From Psychroflexus planctonicus (GTDB lineage Bacteria > Bacteroidota > Bacteroidia > Flavobacteriales > Flavobacteriaceae): a stretch of DNA of 64,000 nucleotides. Location: the NCBI RefSeq assembly GCF_014640195.1, contig NZ_BMGM01000002.1:1-64000 (forward strand), in the 5' to 3' direction. Within the stretch, counting starts at the first letter, position 1. Each line of letters starts with the position of its first letter. The notes under the pieces were generated by a model, which worked only from the letters and a program-made list of their open reading frames with translations, did not search any database and was not told where the DNA came from. Both the position numbers and the translations under genes were made by a program. Below are positions 59,987 to 64,000 of the stretch, piece by piece.

Positions 59987-62540
59987 GTTTATTAGGTTTT
60001 TCTTCTTTTTTATTCTTAATCTTTAGTATCAATTCTTCTTTATCAGTGTCGAAGTCCATATTAATTTCATCTCCTTCATTGATTTCTGTATTGATGATTT
60101 TTTCTGCTAAGGCATCTTCAATGTACTTTTGAATAGCTCTATTTAATGGTCTAGCTCCATATTTAGAATCGAAACCTTTTTCAGCAATAAAATCTTTAGC
60201 AGCAACCGTTAAAGAAAATTGATAACCCATTTCTTCGATACGCAAGTAAAGTTTAGCCAATTCAATATCAATAATTTTATGAATATGACTTTTTTCTAAA
60301 GCATTAAATATAACAACATCATCTACTCGATTTAAGAATTCTGGTGCAAATGCTTTTTTAAGTGCACCTTCAATTACTTTTCGGCTATTCTCTTTTTCTT
60401 GGTCTTTTTGAGATTTTGTACCAAATCCAACTCCTGTTCCAAAATCTTTCAATTTTCGGGCACCAATATTTGAAGTCATGATAATAATGGTATTTCTAAA
60501 ATCTACCTTTCTACCTAAACTGTCTGTTAAATGGCCATCATCTAATACTTGCAATAACATATTAAATACATCAGGATGTGCCTTTTCAATTTCATCTAGC
60601 AAGATAACCGCATAAGGTTTACGTCTAATTTTTTCGGTTAACTGTCCGCCTTCTTCGTAACCAACATAGCCAGGAGGTGCACCAATTAATCTAGACACAG
60701 CAAACTTTTCCATATATTCACTCATGTCTAATCTTACTAATGCATCTTCATTATCAAACAATTCAGTAGCTAAAACTTTTGCAAGTTGTGTTTTTCCAAC
60801 ACCAGTTTGACCTAAGAAAATAAATGAACCAATAGGTTTGTTAGGATCTTTTAATCCAGCTCTATTTCGCTGAATAGCTTTTACAATGTTTACAACAGCT
60901 TCATCCTGTCCAACTACTTTGCCTTTTATAGTTTTGGGTAGTTCGGCTAATTTATTGCCTTCAGTTTTGGCAATTCGGTTAACAGGAATGCCGGTCATCA
61001 TAGAAACAACATCTGCAATGTCATTTTCAGTAACCGTAATTTTATTTTCTTTTGCTTCAGCTTCCCATTCTTCTTGAGCAACCTCTAATTCTTTTTCTAC
61101 ATGTTTTTCGTCATCACGTAGCTTCGCAGCTTCTTCGTATTTTTGTTTTTTTACAACTGTATTTTTAATATCTCGAATTTCTTCAAGTTTCTTTTCTAAA
61201 TCTAGAATGCGCTGTGGTACATTTATATTTATAATATGAACTCGTGAACCTGCTTCATCTAAAGCGTCTATGGCTTTATCTGGTAAGAAGCGATCATTCA
61301 TATAACGAGTTGTTAGTTTTACGCAGGCTTGAATAGCTTCATCTGTAAAATTCACATTATGGTGATCTTCATATTTTCCTTTAATGTTGTGAAGTATTTC
61401 TATAGTTTCAGGAATAGATGTAGGTTCAACAATAATTTTTTGAAATCTACGCTCTAAAGCACCATCTTTTTCTATGTTTTGTCTATATTCATCTAAAGTT
61501 GTGGCACCTATACATTGTATTTCACCGCGGGCTAAAGCAGGTTTAAACATATTGCTAGCGTCTAAACTTCCAGTTGCGCCACCAGCTCCAACTATGGTAT
61601 GAATTTCGTCTATAAACAAGATAATATCTTCGTTTTTTTCTAACTCATTCATTACTGCTTTCATGCGTTCTTCAAACTGTCCACGATATTTTGTGCCTGC
61701 AACTAAACTAGCTAAATCTAATGTTATCAGTCGTTTATCATATAAAATACGAGAAACTTTACGTTGAATAATGCGTAAAGCTAAACCTTCTGCAATTGCA
61801 CTTTTACCAACACCTGGCTCCCCAATTAAAAGCGGGTTGTTTTTCTTTCTTCTACTTAAAATTTGAGAGACGCGTTCAATTTCTTTTTCTCTTCCAACAA
61901 CGGGATCCAATTTACCATCTTCTGCCATGGCTGTAAGGTCTCTTCCAAAATTATCTAAAACTGGAGTTTTAGATTTTTTATTGGTTTTAGAAGATTTTCC
62001 AGTATCTCTACTTCCTTCAAAAGGAGATTTTCTGCCACCAGTAGGATTGTCTTCTGGGTAGGATTCTGCAGTGGGTTCTTCGAAAGTGCTTCCGTCTTGT
62101 GAAATCATAGATTTGAATTCTTCTTTAACATTGTCGTAATCAATATCAAATTTGGATAAAAGTTTAGTGATTGGGTCTTCGTTGTTTCTTAAAATACACA
62201 ATAGCAAATGCGCTGTGTTAATTGAAGAACTTTGAAACAACTTAGCTTCCAAAAAAGAAGCCTTTAGAGCACGTTCTGCTTGTCGTGTTAAATGCAAATT
62301 CTGATTTGTATTAATTTTTGAAGCAGAGAAGTCTGTTGGATTTAAAATCTCAACTTTTTTTCTCAATCTATTTAAGTCTACTTCAAATGTATTTAATATT
62401 TCTACGGCTTTGCTTGTATCGTCTCTAAGCAAGCCTAACATTAAATGTTCTGTACCTATAAAATCATGCCCTAAGCGTAAAGCTTCTTCTTTGCTAAACG
62501 AAATTACATCTTTTACTTTTGGTGAAAAATTATCGTCCAT
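59979..62540 (-). CDS. clpC: ATP-dependent Clp protease ATP-binding subunit ClpC
   Basis: 853 residues. Clp_N repeats (about 1-140), first AAA+ domain (Walker [14 protein letters not shown]; Walker [12 protein letters not shown]), a UVR-like middle region ([19 protein letters not shown]), second AAA+ domain (Walker [13 protein letters not shown]; Walker [14 protein letters not shown]) and a Clp D2-small C-terminal part. Unfolds proteins and feeds ClpP. The middle region points to ClpC and not ClpB. Divergent from gyrA; lipoprotein gene downstream. Confidence 0.95.
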   Translation of the reverse strand: MDDNFSPKVKDVISFSKEEALRLGHDFIGTEHLMLGLLRDDTSKAVEILNTFEVDLNRLRKKVEILNPTDFSASKINTNQNLHLTRQAERALKASFLEAKLFQSSSINTAHLLLCILRNNEDPITKLLSKFDIDYDNVKEEFKSMISQDGSTFEEPTAESYPEDNPTGGRKSPFEGSRDTGKSSKTNKKSKTPVLDNFGRDLTAMAEDGKLDPVVGREKEIERVSQILSRRKKNNPLLIGEPGVGKSAIAEGLALRIIQRKVSRILYDKRLITLDLASLVAGTKYRGQFEERMKAVMNELEKNEDIILFIDEIHTIVGAGGATGSLDASNMFKPALARGEIQCIGATTLDEYRQNIEKDGALERRFQKIIVEPTSIPETIEILHNIKGKYEDHHNVNFTDEAIQACVKLTTRYMNDRFLPDKAIDALDEAGSRVHIININVPQRILDLEKKLEEIRDIKNTVVKKQKYEEAAKLRDDEKHVEKELEVAQEEWEAEAKENKITVTENDIADVVSMMTGIPVNRIAKTEGNKLAELPKTIKGKVVGQDEAVVNIVKAIQRNRAGLKDPNKPIGSFIFLGQTGVGKTQLAKVLATELFDNEDALVRLDMSEYMEKFAVSRLIGAPPGYVGYEEGGQLTEKIRRKPYAVILLDEIEKAHPDVFNMLLQVLDDGHLTDSLGRKVDFRNTIIIMTSNIGARKLKDFGTGVGFGTKSQKDQEKENSRKVIEGALKKAFAPEFLNRVDDVVIFNALEKSHIHKIIDIELAKLYLRIEEMGYQFSLTVAAKDFIAEKGFDSKYGARPLNRAIQKYIEDALAEKIINTEINEGDEINMDFDTDKEELILKIKNKKEEKPNKHE

Positions 62541-62766
62541 ATTTCAATCTTCATTTATTCTGAATTGTTCAAAAACAATACCAATATTATAATACACTAA
62601 ATAACAAAAAAATAAATAAACAAGGTAGAAAACGATGCCAATATGGCATATTGTTGCTAATAAATTTTTGTTAACAAAAAACGCTGTTTTTAGCCTTTAG
62701 TAGTGCCAAAATAGTGATTTTTTTATGTAAATTAGCAGCTTAAACAAATTAATTAAAATTTAATTT

Positions 62767-64000
62767 ATGGCAGACGGCGAACAGTTGATTCCGATTAATA
62801 TAGAAGACGAAATGAAAACAGCTTACATTGATTACTCAATGTCTGTTATTGTTTCAAGAGCTTTACCCGATGTAAGGGATGGCTTAAAACCTGTACATAG
62901 AAGGGTTTTGTTTGGAATGAATGAATTAGGTGTACTTTCCAATAGACCGCATAAAAAATCAGCAAGAATTGTAGGTGAGGTATTAGGTAAATATCACCCA
63001 CATGGAGATACTTCTGTTTATGATGCAATGGTGCGTATGGCCCAGGAATGGAGTATGCGTTATCAGCTTGTAGATGGGCAAGGTAACTTTGGTTCGGTTG
63101 ATGGAGACAGTCCAGCAGCTATGCGTTATACAGAAGCCAGAATGCGAAAGTTTAGCGAAGAGATGTTATCGGACATCGATAAAGAAACTGTAGATTATTC
63201 GTTAAATTTTGATGACACGCTAGAAGAACCTACTGTAATGCCAACTCGAGTTCCTAATTTGTTGGTGAATGGAGCAAGTGGTATTGCTGTTGGTATGGCT
63301 ACCAACATGGCTCCGCATAACTTAACTGAAGTTATAGATGGTACCATTGCTTACATAGATGACAATGATATAGAAATTGAAGGATTAATGGAGTACATTA
63401 AAGCTCCAGATTTTCCAACAGGAGGTACAATTTATGGCTATGATGGTGTTAGAGAAGCCTATAAAACGGGTCGTGGCCGCGTGGTTATGCGTGCAAAAGC
63501 CACTTTTGAAGAAGTAAAAGGGAAAGAATGCATTATAGTTACTGAAATTCCTTACCAAGTCAATAAAGCTGATATGATTAAGAAAACAGCAGACATGGTA
63601 AACGATAAGAAAATTGAAGGAATTTCTTTAATTCGTGACGAATCTGACCGTAATGGAATGCGGATAGTTTACATCTTGAAAAAAGATGCCGTTCCCAATG
63701 TGGTTTTAAACACATTATATAAGCATACAGCATTACAATCTTCTTTTAGTGTAAACAATATTGCCCTGGTAAAAGGTAGACCACAAATGTTGAATCTAAA
63801 AGATTTGATTCATTATTTTGTTGAACACAGACATGATGTAGTTACTCGAAGAACCAAATATTTACTTCGCAAAGCAGAAGAAAGAGCACACATTTTAGAA
63901 GGATTGATTATTGCTTCAGATAATATAGACGAAGTAATTAAAATTATTCGTGGTTCTTCTAACGCAGAAGAAGCAAGAGCAAGCTTAATTGAACGATTTG
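62767..64000 (+). CDS. gyrA: DNA gyrase subunit A, cut by the window edge
   Basis: First ~411 codons of gyrA; the rest lies beyond the window. The start is ATG 62767 ([46 protein letters not shown]). The active-site Tyr is in [10 protein letters not shown] (about residue 121), and the quinolone-binding region is [17 protein letters not shown] with Thr at the E. coli Ser83 place and Asp at the Asp87 place. Breaks and rejoins DNA with GyrB, which is not in this window. Divergent from clpC across a 226-base gap. Confidence 0.97.
   Translation, partial: MADGEQLIPINIEDEMKTAYIDYSMSVIVSRALPDVRDGLKPVHRRVLFGMNELGVLSNRPHKKSARIVGEVLGKYHPHGDTSVYDAMVRMAQEWSMRYQLVDGQGNFGSVDGDSPAAMRYTEARMRKFSEEMLSDIDKETVDYSLNFDDTLEEPTVMPTRVPNLLVNGASGIAVGMATNMAPHNLTEVIDGTIAYIDDNDIEIEGLMEYIKAPDFPTGGTIYGYDGVREAYKTGRGRVVMRAKATFEEVKGKECIIVTEIPYQVNKADMIKKTADMVNDKKIEGISLIRDESDRNGMRIVYILKKDAVPNVVLNTLYKHTALQSSFSVNNIALVKGRPQMLNLKDLIHYFVEHRHDVVTRRTKYLLRKAEERAHILEGLIIASDNIDEVIKIIRGSSNAEEARASLIERF

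Noticed and set aside
63000-63050. Quinolone-resistance change in GyrA (Thr at the Ser83 place)
   Set aside because: [10 protein letters not shown] is, as far as I know, a natural form in Flavobacteriia; sequence alone does not show acquired resistance.

Overview
The window reads as chromosomal DNA of a member of the Flavobacteriaceae (phylum Bacteroidota); I cannot name the genus. The evidence is low GC, repeated promoters of the Bacteroidota type (TTG, about 19 bases, TAnnTTTG), a tmRNA with a GENNYAxAA-type tag, type IX secretion (T9SS) cargo with C-terminal sorting domains, a PorP/SprF-OmpA gene set, bacillithiol synthesis (BshA), LptD and LpxD of a Gram-negative envelope, and the NagZ/AmpC-like fusion common in this phylum. 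Nearly all genes look like ordinary housekeeping genes. The unusual content lies mostly between genes.

Layout. 1-2.1 kb: the 3' end of a 5S rRNA (end of an rRNA operon), a saccharopine/alanine-dehydrogenase-like gene on the minus strand, a structured element that may be Flavo-1-like, and ssrA (tmRNA). 2.6-11.1 kb: a complete histidine operon hisG-D-C-B-H-A-F-IE. It is preceded by a good promoter, a nearly leaderless 19-residue leader peptide with four His codons, and a strong terminator with a visible competing pairing, i.e. an attenuator. The gaps hisB-hisH, hisH-hisA and hisA-hisF are filled with dispersed repeats, a duplicated hisA tail, and a broken four-helix-bundle (23S-rRNA-intervening-sequence type) gene flanked by inverted repeat arrays. 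11.5-16.3 kb: a 1565-residue T9SS cargo protein. 16.4-20.5 kb: ankyrin protein, L-serine dehydratase, an outer-membrane DUF2490-type protein, lpxD. 20.7-29.3 kb: dnaK with a possible sigma-54-like promoter and a short repeat inserted at its stop codon, a small acidic lipoprotein, a Nudix hydrolase, a phosphoethanolamine-transferase-like enzyme, a glycosyltransferase, a large conserved protein of unknown role, an MBL-fold hydrolase and a 58-residue membrane/coiled-coil protein.

29.3-36.2 kb: an ABC exporter and truA, then an array of three ~128-bp elements with terminal inverted repeats, der, a membrane protein, lemA and an HtpX-like protease. 36.3-41.2 kb: a T9SS type-B adhesin-like protein with its PorP/SprF-like and OmpA-like partners in one operon. 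41.4-51.6 kb: sodium/solute symporter, RidA, LptD, and in the other direction an amidase, an MCE/MlaD protein and an iron-sulfur reductase pair (membrane HdrC/D-like plus CCG-domain protein) with a HAD-like gene between them. 51.6-64 kb: GH3/beta-lactamase-like fusion, bshA, MscS channel, Dps, small proteins, PASTA protein, RluD-type pseudouridine synthase, lipoprotein, clpC, and gyrA running off the right edge.

I found no prophage, CRISPR array, restriction or known defence cluster, or secondary-metabolite cluster. The best candidates for something under-described are the repeat-flanked four-helix-bundle element inside the his operon, the his attenuator, and the composite palindrome array between truA and der.
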